64,000 nt of DNA. It comes from Cacajao melanocephalus (taxonomy: Eukaryota > Chordata > Mammalia > Primates > Pitheciidae). The notes beneath the pieces were generated by a model. The model was not told where the DNA came from, did not search any database, and worked only from the letters and a program-made list of their open reading frames with translations. The position numbers and the translations under genes were made by a program. The stretch lies in contig CAUYLG010044490.1 in NCBI GenBank assembly GCA_963573385.1, positions 1 to 64,000 of the forward strand, in the 5' to 3' direction. This document shows, one piece after another, positions 29,417-44,835 of this stretch; position 1 is the stretch's first letter; each line of letters opens with the position of its first letter.

Positions 29417-29723
29417 GGCCGGGTGCAGTGGCTCATGCCTATAATCCTAGCACTACGGGAGGCCGAGGCAGGTGGATCACCTGAGGTCAGTTTGAGACCA
29501 GCCTGACCAACATGGAGAAACCCCATCTCTACTAAAAATACAAAATTAGCCAGGTGCGGTGGCTTATGTTTGTAATCCCAGCTACTTGGGAGGCTGAGGC
29601 AGGAGAATCACTTGAACCCGGGAGGCAGAGAGCTTGCAGTGAGTCGAGAGTGTGCCATTGCACTCCAGCCTGGACAACAAGAGCGAAACTCCACCTCAAA
29701 AAAAAAAAAGAAAAGAAAAAAAG
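29417..29723 (+). mobile_element. Alu: Alu, sense, full length
   Basis: The element runs from GGCCGGGTGCAGTGG to an A-tail with two G interruptions. The target duplication GTTAACTGTT is perfect (29407-29416 and 29724-29733). Confidence 0.96.
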
Positions 29724-29733
29724 GTTAACTGTT

Positions 29734-32734
<3,001 letters not shown>

Positions 32735-32790
32735 CATATTGGTATGTGAATCCTATCTCAATAAAGCTGTTACTTAAAGAGAAAAAAAGC
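32735..32790 (+). mobile_element. Possible L1 3' terminus, sense, very short
   Basis: TATGTGAATCCTATCTCAAT and AAAGCTGTTACTTAAAGAG resemble the last bases of many old L1 3' UTRs, followed by an A-rich run. Too short for a firm call. Confidence 0.4.
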
Positions 32791-33972
32791 AATGAGCTAA
32801 TACTGGCCCACCCCTCAAGAAACCATGCAGAGTCACAAACTGATCCTCCCCTGAAACAAACCATTTTTCAGGCCTCATGGCATTCTTTTCTTGGTACCCA
32901 AATAAAACCCAGCAAACCCTTCTTCAAGTATTACCAATGAGGCTTGTAGAATCACAGTAAGGGGATTTCACTGATAAAGACATTTTATTTTCCAGCATTT
33001 AAATGTACCCTTTAAAAACTAAAATCAATTCCAACGTCCATATTTATACTATAGTGGTACACATGTGTATATATAGCATAACAGCCATTGGGAAAGAAGC
33101 TTTGCATCTTTCCACATAATCCAAAATAATGGCAAATTATGATATGGTGATTAAATCAAGACCTTTCATACAAAAAAATATATTGTGAACTGGATCTATT
33201 CAAAGCTACCTTTTTTATTCAATTTAACTTTCTATTTTTTATATTTCATTCCACCTTGCCAATGTACTTTCCTTATAATTCATTCTCTAGCTCAGTTGGA
33301 CTTACTGCTACTTAGAATGGCAGATACAACAGTGAAAAGATGATGTAACCCTTTAGCCAAATTGCACTATTATTCCAGAACTGTGTGTACTCTCATTTAT
33401 CTCTGCTGACATCGCTCCACGGGAAGGTTTTCTAGGGCAGATGTATGCTCCCTTGGCAACAAAAGTAGTGGGGAGTACACATCCATTTTAAAATCCTGAA
33501 AGGTAGATTTTAGTAAATCTTGACTTTTTAAAAATGTGTTGTGAATAAAGGCAGCGTCAATTGTTGTCCTCAAACCTGTTCTGATTAAAAACCTCAAAGA
33601 ATCTTGAATGTGAAACAACTCTCAAAATTGATTCTCATTATACAAATATTTTCTTCATTTAAAGGCATGTTTTAAATGCTGAATTTAAAAGAACTGTGCA
33701 GACTAAAGTGGTCTATTTTGCAAGTATGTGCATATATGCTAAGAAATAACTTTACACTTTAGTGAACATTTGATAAGGATTCAGGGCAAAAATTAGTGAA
33801 AGATTATTATGCAGGATTCTATCCAAGTGTGCTAAAACAGCTTTAAAATCAAGTGCAAGCATTAGAGATAGGAAGAGACCTTTGGAAGAGAAAGACAAGC
33901 AATTGCAGAAATGGTATAAAACAGAAAAGGCAACGTAGGCATAAGAGTGAAGATAAAATCCAGGAAAAATCG
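32791..33972. other. Unannotated AT-rich stretch
   Basis: No repeat or gene is recognised in about 1.2 kb. The minus-strand frame at 33397-33618 (73 codons) has no domain. Confidence 0.5.
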
Positions 33973-34274
33973 GGCTGGGTACAGTGGCTCACAGTCATAA
34001 TCCCAACACTTTTGGAGACTGAGGCAAGAGGATTGCTTGAGGCCAAGAGTTCAAGACCAGCCTGAGCAACATAGTGAAATGTCATCTCTACATAAAGTTT
34101 AAAAATTAGCCAGGTGTGGTGGCATACACCTGTGGTCCCAGCTACTCAGGAGGCTGAGGCAGGAGGATGGCTTGAGCTCAGGAGTTCAAGGCTGCAGTGA
34201 ACAATGATCATACCACTGCAATCCAGCCTGGGCAACAGAGCAAGATTCTGTCTCTAGAAAAAAAGAAAAAAAAA
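33973..34274 (+). mobile_element. Alu: AluJ, sense, full length
   Basis: GGCTGGGTACAGTGG, GAGGCCAAGAGTTCAAGACC, GCCTGAGCAACATAGTG and TACACCTGTGGTCCCAG are diagnostic of the oldest Alu class. The A-tail carries a G interruption. Confidence 0.96.
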
Positions 34275-34999
34275 GGTGGGGAGGGGGTTGGAGTTCATTT
34301 GAAGGACATCTTCCCCTTTGAAGCAGTAGGCAGTTTTTTAAAGTACATTTTCTTATGTTTTAATCTTGTTAGAATGTAATCCATTCACATGGTAAGAATT
34401 CCAATGGCACAAAAGGATATACAAAGAATAGAAATCTCTTTCCCACTCCTGACCCCAGACCCCTAAATTTCATCCCCCACCAAAGGCAAACACTGTTACC
34501 ACTTTCTTGTTCTCTTCATCTTTGTGTGTATACGAGAGACCCCTTCAATATCTGATGAAGCTTACGGATCCCCGGCTCAGAATAATATTTGAAAATATGT
34601 AAGCTAAAGTACAGAGGATTGCAAAAGAAACCAACTTGCCTGTAATAGGATTCTATCTATGAATCCCTTAGGGATCCATGGACTCCAGGATAAGAGCATC
34701 TGCTCTTAGATTCCCATACATGTACAAACATGTATAGTACAGTATCCGTCCTGCAGTACGCCTTCTGCAGTGGGTGCTGCTGCAGCTCTGCCTAGACTCC
34801 CTGTAGAAGCCAGTGCACTCATCTCTTGGCTGCTGTGAGTACTAGCAACTAACAGTTCACAGTTGCCCCCTTCTACAGAGAATTCTCCATCCTGTGGCAC
34901 ATTGTAGTCAGCACAGGAATACAAAAAAATTGAACAGCTTTATGGTACAATTCATTCAGGCTAACGCTGATCCCCACTGAGATCATCTCTTGCTTACCT
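34275..34999. other. Unannotated stretch; L1-like patch
   Basis: The patch 34360-34540 (ATTCACATGGTAAGAATTCC, CAAAGGCAAACACTGTTACC) resembles a frequent ancient repeat that I cannot name. The rest looks unique. Confidence 0.45.
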
Positions 35000-35295
35000 T
35001 TTTTTTTTTTCCCTGAGACGGAGTTTTGTTCTATCGCCCTGGCTGGAGTGTGCAGTGGCGTGATCTCGGCTCACCGAAACCTCTGCCTCCCAGGTTCAAG
35101 TGATTCTCCTGCCTCAGCCTCCCAAGTAGCTGGGACAACAGGCAAGTGCCACCATGCCCAGCTAATTTTTTGTATTTTTAGTAGAGATGGGGTTTCACCA
35201 TGTTGGCCAAGCTGGTCTTGAACTCCTGACCTGGTGATCCGCCCACCTTGGCCTCCCAAAGTGCTGGGATTACAGGCGTGAGCCACAACGCCCAG
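35000..35295 (-). mobile_element. Alu: Alu, antisense, left arm of an inverted Alu pair
   Basis: A 12-base poly(T) and GAGACGGAG start the element; it ends CCACAACGCCCA. The target duplication CTCTTGCTTACC is seen at 34987-34998 and 35296-35307. It faces another Alu, head to head, 66 bases away. Confidence 0.96.
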
Positions 35296-35361
35296 CTCTT
35301 GCTTACCTGTTTTTCCCTGCTCTATCCTGTTCCTACCCCATTTCCTGGGAGCAACCTCTCC

Positions 35362-35649
<288 letters not shown>

Positions 35650-35837
35650 CGGTTTCACCCCACAGTATAGTACTTGCCAAGGGCATTTGTTTGAGGCTGC
35701 CCCACACCTTTTGAAAAGCCTTCCTATGTTTAAGAACTTCCCAAAGTTCAAAGTCCACTTCCTCAATATCGAAATCAGCACTCACCTCCCCTGTCTTGCA
35801 GCTGACTCACACTTAGCACAATTATCAAGAATAGAGC

Positions 35838-36129
<292 letters not shown>

Positions 36130-36344
36130 AAGAATAGAGCAACACAAATAGGCAGGTGCTGCTTGGAATTCATTTTCTGGCCAAGAAGGAAGAGAGTGAC
36201 CAAGGGAGCCACAGATGCCCGGGCTGAAGGTAGGATATCCACTGGATTGGTGTGATGGTATAAATTCTGTTACTTGCATCAGAGAACTCAGACTGCTAAC
36301 TTCCTACACATTCATTTCTCTTTCCCTCACAGGCTCCACTCTCC

Positions 36345-36785
36345 TCCAACCATAAAAAGATACTCAAATTCAATCAAAATCAGAGAAATGCAAAAGAAAT
36401 CAAGAGAAATATCATTTTCTACCAATAGATTGTTGAAAATGAAAACATTTGATGTAGTGAATGGGGGACAGGTGTGGATGATTAATGGGTACTAAAAAGT
36501 AGTTCAAATGAATGAATAAGGCCTAGTATTTGATAGCACAACAGGGTGATATAGGTAATAATTTAATTGTACATTTTAAAACAGCTGAAAGAGTATAACT
36601 GGATTGTTTGCAACACAAAGGGTAAATGCTTGAGGGGATGGATAATCCATTTTCCACAATGTAATTATTATGTATTACATAGCTGTATCAAAACATCTCA
36701 TGTACCTCATAAATATACACACCTACTACATACCCACAAAAATTAAAATAAATTATTTAAAAATTATTTAAATCATAAACCAATA
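36345..36785 (+). mobile_element. L1 3' end, sense
   Basis: A short ORF2-end segment (CAAAATCAGAGAAATGCAAA) is joined by a deletion to the L1 3' UTR: TGTACATTTTAAAACAGCTG, AAAGAGTATAACTGGATTG, GGGTAAATGCTTGAGGGG and TACCCACAAAAATTAAAATA. It ends A-rich. The 3' UTR looks of L1MA/L1PB age. Confidence 0.82.
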
Positions 36786-36929
36786 AAAAAAATTTGATGC
36801 ACTACAATGGTGAGAACATGGTAAAGTATACTGCTAGTGGAAGAATAAAGTAGTACAACCTCTACAAAAAGAATTTGGCCATAACAATCAAGTAAGAAAT
36901 GCAAAATCCATGACCCACCAATTCTACTA

Positions 36930-37553
<624 letters not shown>

Positions 37554-38149
37554 CTAGGTATTCTATCACATATAAACAAAAACATATGTACATATAATTA
37601 TTGTATTCATCCCAGCAACAGCCTAAGGACAGCAACCATCTTGATGTCCATTAAGAGAGGACTAGACAAGCAAACGATGCCACCTCTATTCAGTGGAATA
37701 CTTGCTGTCCCGAAAAAGGAGATAGCTCTATGTGCATTTATAAGGGTTGGTATTCAAAATACATCAACTTTTTTTAAAAGCAAGTACAGAACAGGGTACA
37801 GTATGCCTCATTTTTATTGAAAATTTATATGTACATATTTGCTCATCTAAGCATAGCGTGTATCTGAAGGACAAAGAGATTGGGGAGGGGAACTGAATGG
37901 CTGGCAGACAGGAGCATGAAAGCTTTTTTTTCACTGCCCTTTTGTGCCTTTTGAATTTTTTATCATGTGTCTTACCAGTGAATGACAAATAAATACAATT
38001 TAATGTTTTAAATGCATATGTTGCAGTAGTGTTTTAGATTACCAAGTATAGATATAAAAATAAATTGGGGCTCTGGACAGCAGACTATCTATTTCCAAAG
38101 TCCTCTCCTATGCCCAGAGGCCATGTGGAATTCGTCAGAAAGCATCATA

Positions 38150-38405
38150 TCGGGAATCCGAAGACCCGGCTTCAAGCCCAGGCTGTTAACTCACTCTCTG
38201 CGCTGCCCGGGACAGCCACCTCATCTCTCTGATCATCCCTTTCGTCCTCTGTGAAATGGAGGCAGCAGTACTTGTGAGCTATGTTATATAAAATAATATT
38301 ACTGTTATTGGGGAAATCTTAATGCCTCTGGGCCTATTTCTTGATCTGCAAAATCAGAAAGTTGGAAAAATGAGCCTTTTGACTCTAAAATGCATGATTC
38401 TGTCA
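38150..38405 (+). repeat. Two MIR/L2-type fragments, sense
   Basis: The first (about 38150-38285) has GGCTTCAAGCCCAGGC and TCCTCTGTGAAATGGAGGC. The second (about 38325-38405) has CCTCTGGGCCTATTTCTTG, ATCTGCAAAATCAG and TTTTGACTCTAAAATGCATG. Both are heavily diverged. Confidence 0.5.
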
Positions 38406-38916
38406 ATAAACAAAATTGTTATTTATAAGAAATCACACAAAATCATAAACTTGGTAAGCAAGTGAGGGCTCTTTTTGCTATCTCAAGAAAGTGATCTCCA
38501 AGTCCAAAAAGAAAATAGAAGACATGTTTGGACTTAGACATCGAGTCCGACCTGGAGGCGGAGAAAGGCTGCCTTCCTCCAAGAACACGACCTCTTCTTT
38601 CCTCGGCCCAGCTGACCCAGTGATGGTCAACCAGGCAACATTTTTCGAGCTACCACTGGGTAGAGAACACACTCTGTAGGAAAAAGTTTAGGAAATGTCA
38701 CTCATAAAGAGGAATACACAAATAGAGTCAAACAATAGACTCATGAAGGCCAGTGGGACAAATGAATGAAAAGACTGAGTGAGGGACCATTCAGGGAGAG
38801 TCCCCTGCCCTGACCTGACTTCTGGCCTCTACTAAGAGCCATCATTTGTATTGTTTCAGGAACTCCAGGGAGATGACAGGACAATAACAAGGAAAAGCAG
38901 TGTTGCACTATTCACC
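38406..38916. other. Unannotated stretch
   Basis: Overlapping frames of 62 and 64 codons lie on opposite strands at 38478-38679 without a known domain. No repeat is recognised. Confidence 0.45.
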
Positions 38917-39208
38917 TTTTTTTTTGTTTTTCTTTTTCTTTTTCTTTTTTTTTTTTTTTTTTGACACAGGGTATCACTCTGTTGCCCAGGCTGGAGTGTG
39001 GTGGCAAGATCACAGCTCACTGGAGGCTCAACCTCCCCTGGCTCAGGTGATCCTCCCACCTCAGCCTCCTGAGTAGCTGGGATCACAGGCACACCACCCT
39101 GCCTGACTAATTTTGTATTTTTTGTAGAGGTGGAGGTTCACCAATTTGCCCAGGCTGGTCTCGAACCCCTGGGCTCAAGTGATCCACCTGCCCCAGCCTC
39201 CCAAAGTG
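38917..39208 (-). mobile_element. Alu: AluJ-like, antisense, lacking its 5' end
   Basis: A long T-rich complement of the tail (with TTTTTC units) precedes GACACAGGGTATCACTCTG. The element stops at CCCAAAGTG, so about 35 bases of the Alu 5' end are missing. Many differences suggest an old Alu. Confidence 0.93.
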
Positions 39209-39745
39209 TCCTCTTATTTCTGAGAATTAAGAACAGGAACTGGTTGTTGTTAAAACTTTGGGATGAGTTACACTGACAGGAAGTAGCACACATGTTGAGT
39301 TATAAGGTGGTAAATGTAAAATCCATTTTCAAGCAAAGCCAGTTAGATGAGAATGTGCTGATGTGACCTGGTGGAAAACTCTTTTCTTTCCTTCCTCACT
39401 TCCGTGGGCTTGGGTGTAACTCTCCAGACCCTTTGAAAATAATGTTGCAAAGACTCTGTGTTCCTGGCTCTCAAGAACTTTTCACAACCAAATAAACCGT
39501 TTTTGCCCTCTCAATCTTAGAACCAAGGCAGCCAGTCAAATCTAAGAGAATTTAACAAATCATAGACTCTCCCTGGCAACACAGAGAGTGGCAAGGATAT
39601 AGTCCCAACAATGATGGGATGAGACAAGGGCAGGGAATGTGGTACCCTAAGTAAGCAGAAAAAGAGGGTGGGATTTCAAGTGTGAATTTTAAAATGCACT
39701 TTCTCTTAAACAGGTGGGAGATAAGTTTATTAAAAATAAGATGCA
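39209..39745. other. Unannotated stretch
   Basis: No gene or repeat is recognised in about 540 bases. Confidence 0.5.
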
Positions 39746-40044
<299 letters not shown>

Positions 40045-40282
40045 GGAAAATGAATGAATTCAGTATGAGAAAAATTTGCTATGTGCCCACTCTTTGGGCT
40101 GCTTAATGAGGAATCTCCTGAAGCAGGGCTTTGTGCTAGAGAAGAACAGGCAAGCCTTGATGGGGCTGGGGCCTGAGAGAGAGCATTCGAAGGACCAGTA
40201 CCCAGAATGTGAGAAGGAGACCCAGCAGCAAGACGGCCATTTTGTTCCCTCACCAGTCTCAGTGCCCTCAGATTCCCTAGGG

Positions 40283-40784
40283 CAGCAGTCCCCAACCTTT
40301 TTGGCACCAGGGACTGGTTTTGTAGAGGACAATTTTTCCACAGATGAAAGGCAAGGGGATGGTTTTGGGATGATTCAAGCACATTACATTTATTGTGCAC
40401 TTTATTTCTATTATTTTTACATTGTAACATATAATGGAATAATTATACAACTCACCATAATGTAGACTCAGTGTGAACCCTGAGCTTGTTTTCCTGCAAC
40501 TAGATGGTCCCATCTGGGGTGATGGGAGACTGTGAGAAATCATCAGACATTCTCATAAGGAGCACGCACCAATAGGGTTCACGCTCCTATGAGAATCTAA
40601 TGCCACCACTGATCTGACAGGAGGCAGAGCTCAGGAGGTCATGTGCACAGTGGGAAGCGGCTATAAGTACATACAGATGACGCTCACCTGCTCACCAGAC
40701 ACTCACATCCTGCTGCCCAGCCAGGTTTCTAAATTAGCCTATTTCCACCACACCAATCCACGGCCCAGGGGTTGGGAACCCATG
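40283..40784 (+). mobile_element. MER1A: MER1A hAT-Charlie element, complete, source of the inverted copy at 44.6 kb
   Basis: The element starts CAGCAGTCCCCAACC and ends GGTTGGGAACCCATG, which are the hAT terminal inverted repeats. The 8-bp target duplication is CCCTAGGG (40275-40282) and CCCTATGG (40785-40792). The internal MER1A block with GTGCACTTTATTTC is present. Compared with the MER1B copy at 56665-57010 it has two private deletions: five bases in the CAGGCATTAGATTCTC segment and about 26 bases before AATAGGGTTC. Bases 40439-40681 recur inverted at 44546-44788. Confidence 0.92.
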
Positions 40785-40859
40785 CCCTATGGGGAACTGT
40801 TATCATGAATTAGGCTTAGTCTTTCAGTCTGTGTTTTGCTGCATATATACCTATCCGCA

Positions 40860-41246
40860 AACAAAGGATACTCTTCTTTATGTGTTAATTTCTACCTAAG
40901 TTGGAAAAAATATTGCATCTAGTAACTTTCTTCAACTTGCTTTTTAAAAAAAACCTCATTGCCTCCTAATATATATTGATTGAGTTCATTCAACACTTTG
41001 TATCATTTCATCACATAAACATACCTTGATTATTTACACATTCCCTTTTTGATGGACATTAGCTTATTTCCAATTTTCATATTTTGCAAGCAGTGTCACA
41101 ATGTACATTCTTTTACATGTCTAGTGTATAGGTGCAAAAAGCTGTAGACCAACGAATACCTAGAATTGGAATTGTTGGATCCTGTAACATGCTTACTTTC
41201 AACTTTACAAAATATTGCTAAATTATTTTCCAAAGTGGTTGTACCA
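40860..41246 (-). mobile_element. Old L1, antisense, part 1
   Basis: On the plus strand: CTCATTGCCTCCTAATATAT, TTTTTGATGGACATTAGC, TTATTTCCAATTTT, AATTGTTGGATCCTG and TTTTCCAAAGTGGTTGTACC are the complement of the old L1 3' region and ORF2 end. It continues after an Alu monomer. Confidence 0.75.
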
Positions 41247-41395
41247 TCTAGGCACAGTGGTTCACACCTGTAATCCCAGCTTTTTGGGAGGCCAAGGTGG
41301 GAAGGCCACTTGAGGCCTGGAGTTTGAGACTTGCCTGGGCTACATAGCAAGACCCCATCTCAATTTTAAAAATAATAAAAATATAAAATATATGT
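41247..41395 (+). mobile_element. FLAM: Free left Alu monomer (FLAM-like), sense
   Basis: A single monomer (TAGGCACAGTGGTTCACACC ... GCAAGACCCCATCTC) is followed by an AT-rich tail and has no right arm. It is inserted in antisense L1. Confidence 0.8.
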
Positions 41396-41700
41396 AAATA
41401 AACAAAGTGGATATATCAATTTACACTTGTACCCACTCCCCAAAGACTACTCTATGACTTTACTTTTGCCCTTACAACGCATATGCAGTGCTATCTTGTT
41501 TTAGTTCGCATTTTCCAGATTACTAGTGAGGTTGAGCATTTTTTCATATATAGTTTCCATCTATGACTTGTCTATTTATACCCTTTGCCCATTTTTCTGC
41601 TTTATTTTTTGTCTGTTCCATATTGATTTGTAGGAGTTCCTTATATATTCTGAAAATCATTCCTGTGTTTCATATACCTGTTTTTTGTCCAACAGTTTGG
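41396..41700 (-). mobile_element. Old L1, antisense, part 2
   Basis: AATTTACACTTGTACCCAC, GAGGTTGAGCATTTTTTCAT, CCCTTTGCCCATTTTTCTG and TAGGAGTTCCTTATATATTC are the complement of L1 ORF2 C-terminal and following sequence. Confidence 0.78.
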
Positions 41701-41934
41701 AAACCAAAATATCAGTTATCATTTCTGGAATATAGCATTCAGTCATATCAGCATTATTATGAAATAAAATACCACTTGGTTTTCTAATCTAAAAAATTCA
41801 TAAGCTATTTTCTATCTTTGACTCTGATGCACCAACAGTTTTATAAAGGGTCAGTTACTGGAGCATCCAAGAATAGTTTATCACGTGGTCCAAAAAAACT
41901 CGATACAATAGAAGAACTTTCTCTCACACGTGTT

Positions 41935-42480
41935 TTAAACTTCCTTTATCAGTCCAGTTCTCTCCACTTCAAAGAACAAAAACAGAGGCATGCATGAATT
42001 AGGAAAATTGGAGGAGGTTTTATTTACAGAGGGACTAATCACAAAGGGGTGACTGGGGATAGCAGAGCAATAAGAGATAGTGGCAGTGGAGCTGTCACCA
42101 TCTCCAGAGGAATAGAGTGAACCAGAGCTTGACAGAACTCCCCAAAAAAAGGGCGGTATAGAGCAGGCCACCTAGACAAGAGCAGTGATAGTCTGTTGAG
42201 AGACACAGCAGCTTGTATCAACCTCACAGGAAGGAACCAAGGAAATATATGCACTGACCCCATGTTCCCCTCTTGCTCCCTCCCATCTCCTGCAGAAACC
42301 TCGAAGGCATAAGTACTTTGCTGTGATCCATACAAGACAGCCTCCCAGGATAGAAATTTATGGAGAAAGGTAGAAAATGAATCTAAAAGGTCAAATTGAA
42401 GAAATCCAACAAGCATGCCTAGCCAAATAACTTCAGATTCTACACCACACAAAGGAAATGCAGAGAAACTTTTAAATGTT
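41935..42480 (-). repeat. Ancient interspersed repeat, family not named
   Basis: Read on the minus strand, it holds TAAATAAAACCTCCTCC and similarity to a frequent human repeat with a CTCTTGCTCCCTCCCATC segment (plus strand 42274-42291). It is probably an LTR-type element. A 192-codon minus-strand frame (42039-42617), the longest in the window, runs from the adjacent Alu through it. Confidence 0.35.
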
Positions 42481-42505
42481 AAGAGTGACTTAAAGCACTT
42501 TCTGG

Positions 42506-42794
42506 GCTGGGCACAGTGGCTCATACCTGTAATCCCAGCACTTTGGAAGGCTGAGAAGTGTGGATCACCTGAGGTCAGGAGTTCGTGACCAGCTTGGCCA
42601 ACATGGTGAAACCTCATCCCTACTAAAAAAAAAAAAAAAAAAAAAAATTAGCCCAGCGTGGTGATTCACTCTACTCAGGTGGCTGAGGCAGGAAAATCAC
42701 TTGAAATCGAGAGATGGAGGTTGCAGTGAGCCAAGATCATGCCACTGCACTCCAGCCTGGGCAATAGAGCGAGACTCCATCAAAAAAAAAAAAA
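42506..42794 (+). mobile_element. Alu: Alu, sense, with expanded A-run in the left arm
   Basis: The region normally TACTAAAAATACAAAAATTAG is a pure run of 23 A (42625-42647). The right monomer has lost bases of the GCACCTGTAATCCCAG segment. The target duplication is GCACTTTCTGG (42495-42505) and GGACTTTCTGG (42795-42805). Confidence 0.95.
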
Positions 42795-43191
42795 GGACTT
42801 TCTGGAATTATACAAGAGTAATAAGAACAAGGAAAGTGAAAGATGGATAACAGGGGCAGATACCACTTTATCTCCTATTTGCTATCTTTCATTTCTGCCA
42901 AGGAGAAAGATTACTGACCAGAAAATCAGCAAGCATCCAGATGAGAGACATAAAAATCCAAACTGGTGGAAAGAACCTAAGAAAGCATCCAGGTTCTCTA
43001 CATCAGTGTAAACCTGGCCCCAATAAACTACATCCTAGCCTACACCTAGAAGATGTTGGTGATAAAATAAGCTGTTATTCATTGTCACAGAAGAATTCTA
43101 GAAACTGGGGCAGGAATGAATAGCACAATTCTCAGACAGGTTATCCAACATCACCTTGAACACCAAGAATGGGGAGCATTTAATTGTGCGT

Positions 43192-43247
43192 AAGATTCAG
43201 ATAGGGATAATAACCTGAGAAAAGAAAAAAAAAGATTCAGATAGGGA
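43192..43247 (+). mobile_element. Miniature retro-insertion with 16-bp target-site duplication
   Basis: AAGATTCAGATAGGGA occurs at 43192-43207 and again, identical, at 43232-43247. Between them are 24 bases, TAATAACCTGAG followed by an A-rich tail. The layout (direct repeat, short body, A-tail, direct repeat) is that of an extremely 5'-truncated LINE-mediated insertion. The source RNA cannot be named from 12 bases. Confidence 0.6.
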
Positions 43248-44314
43248 AAGTCATGATTTAACGAATTAACGGCACTTCTCTTTTTATCCAAACTCTGCCA
43301 GACTGACAAATCGGAAGAAGCTGTCAATACTCAGCTTCAGCATTTGAACTCAGCATTTGACAGAGACTTTCACCTTGTGAACAAGACAGAAGAATGTGGC
43401 TCAGATGATCACAAAGATAGGTGCTAATTATGAATCAATGTCAGCCCAGAGTTTCTAGTGTCAAGGAATTCTGTTTGCAGTCTTGCCCTGCTCATTGAGT
43501 AAATAGCTGAACGTACAGTCAGCTTGCTAATGCATTTATCTGACTGCTGGGAGAGGTAGCCGATATATTGAATACAGCAGAGTGAAGATCCAAAGGCTCT
43601 AAAGATAAGCCAAACTTAATAAAATTTTAACTGAAATAAATGGAAATCCCTATGCTTACATTTTTTTCATGCATAAGAACAGAATCAGAAAAACATGACT
43701 AGGCCCCTAATTAAATATGGTGGGGTTTCTTTCTTGCTGGCTTTTATTTCCTCTGTTCTCCAAAACCTATCAAAATGATAATAGATGAATTTTTGAAAAA
43801 AAGTAGAAATCCAAAAAAAGAGAATGAGAGACAAGAAATAGAGGACAGAAGATGTGAGCAATAATTTGAAAAACAGAAAGTACATAGTAACTTGATTTAG
43901 CAGAGCCTACCATCAATGGGTCTGCAAAGAGGAATTCCAATGAAAATGAAGCCAATTTACTCCCAAGAACCCTGGAAAGACCTAGCACCAGGTACTGCAG
44001 GTCTGCCCAGGTACTGAAGAAGGGAGTAGTGAAGCACTGAGTGAAAAGTAATAGTGTGTGAAAGTATTAATATTAATAGAATGAGCTGCTTAGTGAGGGT
44101 GTTTTCATTCACTGAAGATGTTTGAGCAGAATTAAACGCTAATCAAATATGTGATGAAAGTGATTCAAATTTTGGATACAAACTTGACTCCAATTACTTT
44201 TAAATTCCCACCACTCTGAAATCCTATGATTCTAGAATTTATAGTTACTTATAAAATCGTGTAGACAGGACTTCGACAGGTTTTGGGTACTTCCGGATGT
44301 ATTTCTATGATCGT

Positions 44315-44329
44315 CCCATAGGTGGCGCT
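44315..44329 (+). promoter_or_regulatory. Candidate CTCF binding site
   Basis: CCCATAGGTGGCGCT carries the perfect CTCF core AGGTGGCGCT, with weaker matches at two upstream positions. It has retained a CpG and lies in unique sequence about 110 bases before the 106-bp direct repeat. It points to higher coordinates. A TATAAAA sequence lies directly after it at 44334-44340. Confidence 0.45.
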
Positions 44330-44441
44330 GTGGTATAAAATGAGACTCAGCTAACGGCTGCCCTTACTTGTCTAGATAACCGCTAGAATGTTTAGGTTTT
44401 TTTAAATCAGAACTCTAAACTCAGAGATTCAGAACACCTAG

Positions 44442-44547
44442 GTTTCATAGTTATTGTGGCTCATGAGCCTTTGTGTGCTTTAGTTTGTCATCCTTCTCCT
44501 TTCTTCTGTCTTACTCTTACCTAAGCTGTGGCACTTAACTTCAATGT
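44442..44547. repeat. 106-bp direct repeat, copy 1
   Basis: The copy runs from GTTTCATAGTTATTGTGGC to CTTCAATGT. It matches 44836-44941 at a constant offset of 394 bases with five mismatches and no gap. It belongs to the rearrangement described in the findings. Confidence 0.95.
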
Positions 44548-44788
44548 CATCTGTATGAACTTATAGCCGCTCCCCACTGTGCACATGACCTCCTGAGCTC
44601 TGCCTCCTGTCAGATCAGTGGTGGCATTAGATTCTCATAGGAGCGTGAACCCTATTGTTGCATGCTCCTTATGAGAATGTCTGATGATTTCTCACTGTCT
44701 CCCATCACCCCAGATGGGACCATCTAGTTGCAGGAAAACAAGCTCAGGGTTCCCACTGAGTCTACATTATGGTGAGTTGTATAATTAT
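44546..44788 (-). repeat. Inverted copy of MER1A bases 40439-40681
   Basis: All 243 bases pair with the reverse complement of 40439-40681 (coordinates sum to 85227) with six mismatches and no gap. Both copies share two deletions that the window's MER1B copy lacks, so they are not two independent insertions. Neither MER1A terminus is present here and there is no 8-bp target duplication. Two bases (GT, 44546-44547) are shared by the insert and the flanking repeat. Confidence 0.93.
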
Positions 44789-44835
44789 AGGTATAATTAT
44801 ACATATATATATTATACATATAATTGTATAACCAT
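44789..44835. repeat. AT-rich filler with self-complementary segments
   Basis: The 47 bases between the inverted MER1A copy and the second direct repeat consist of TATAATTATA, ATATATAT and TATACATATAATTGTATA-type units. They do not match MER1A next to the copied part. They could be template-free or locally copied filler. Confidence 0.7.

Larger units (their letters stand above)
42806..44441. other. Largely unique stretch, 1.6 kb
   Basis: No gene or large repeat is recognised. It holds a 24-bp insertion with a 16-bp target duplication (43192-43247) and a CTCF-like motif (44315-44329). A 90-codon frame at 42739-43011 starts in the Alu. Confidence 0.5.

Noticed and set aside
42039..42617. 192-codon minus-strand open frame, the longest in the window
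   Set aside because: It starts in an antisense Alu and continues through an ancient repeat. No recognisable domain, no splice or promoter context. Kept only as a remark under the repeat.
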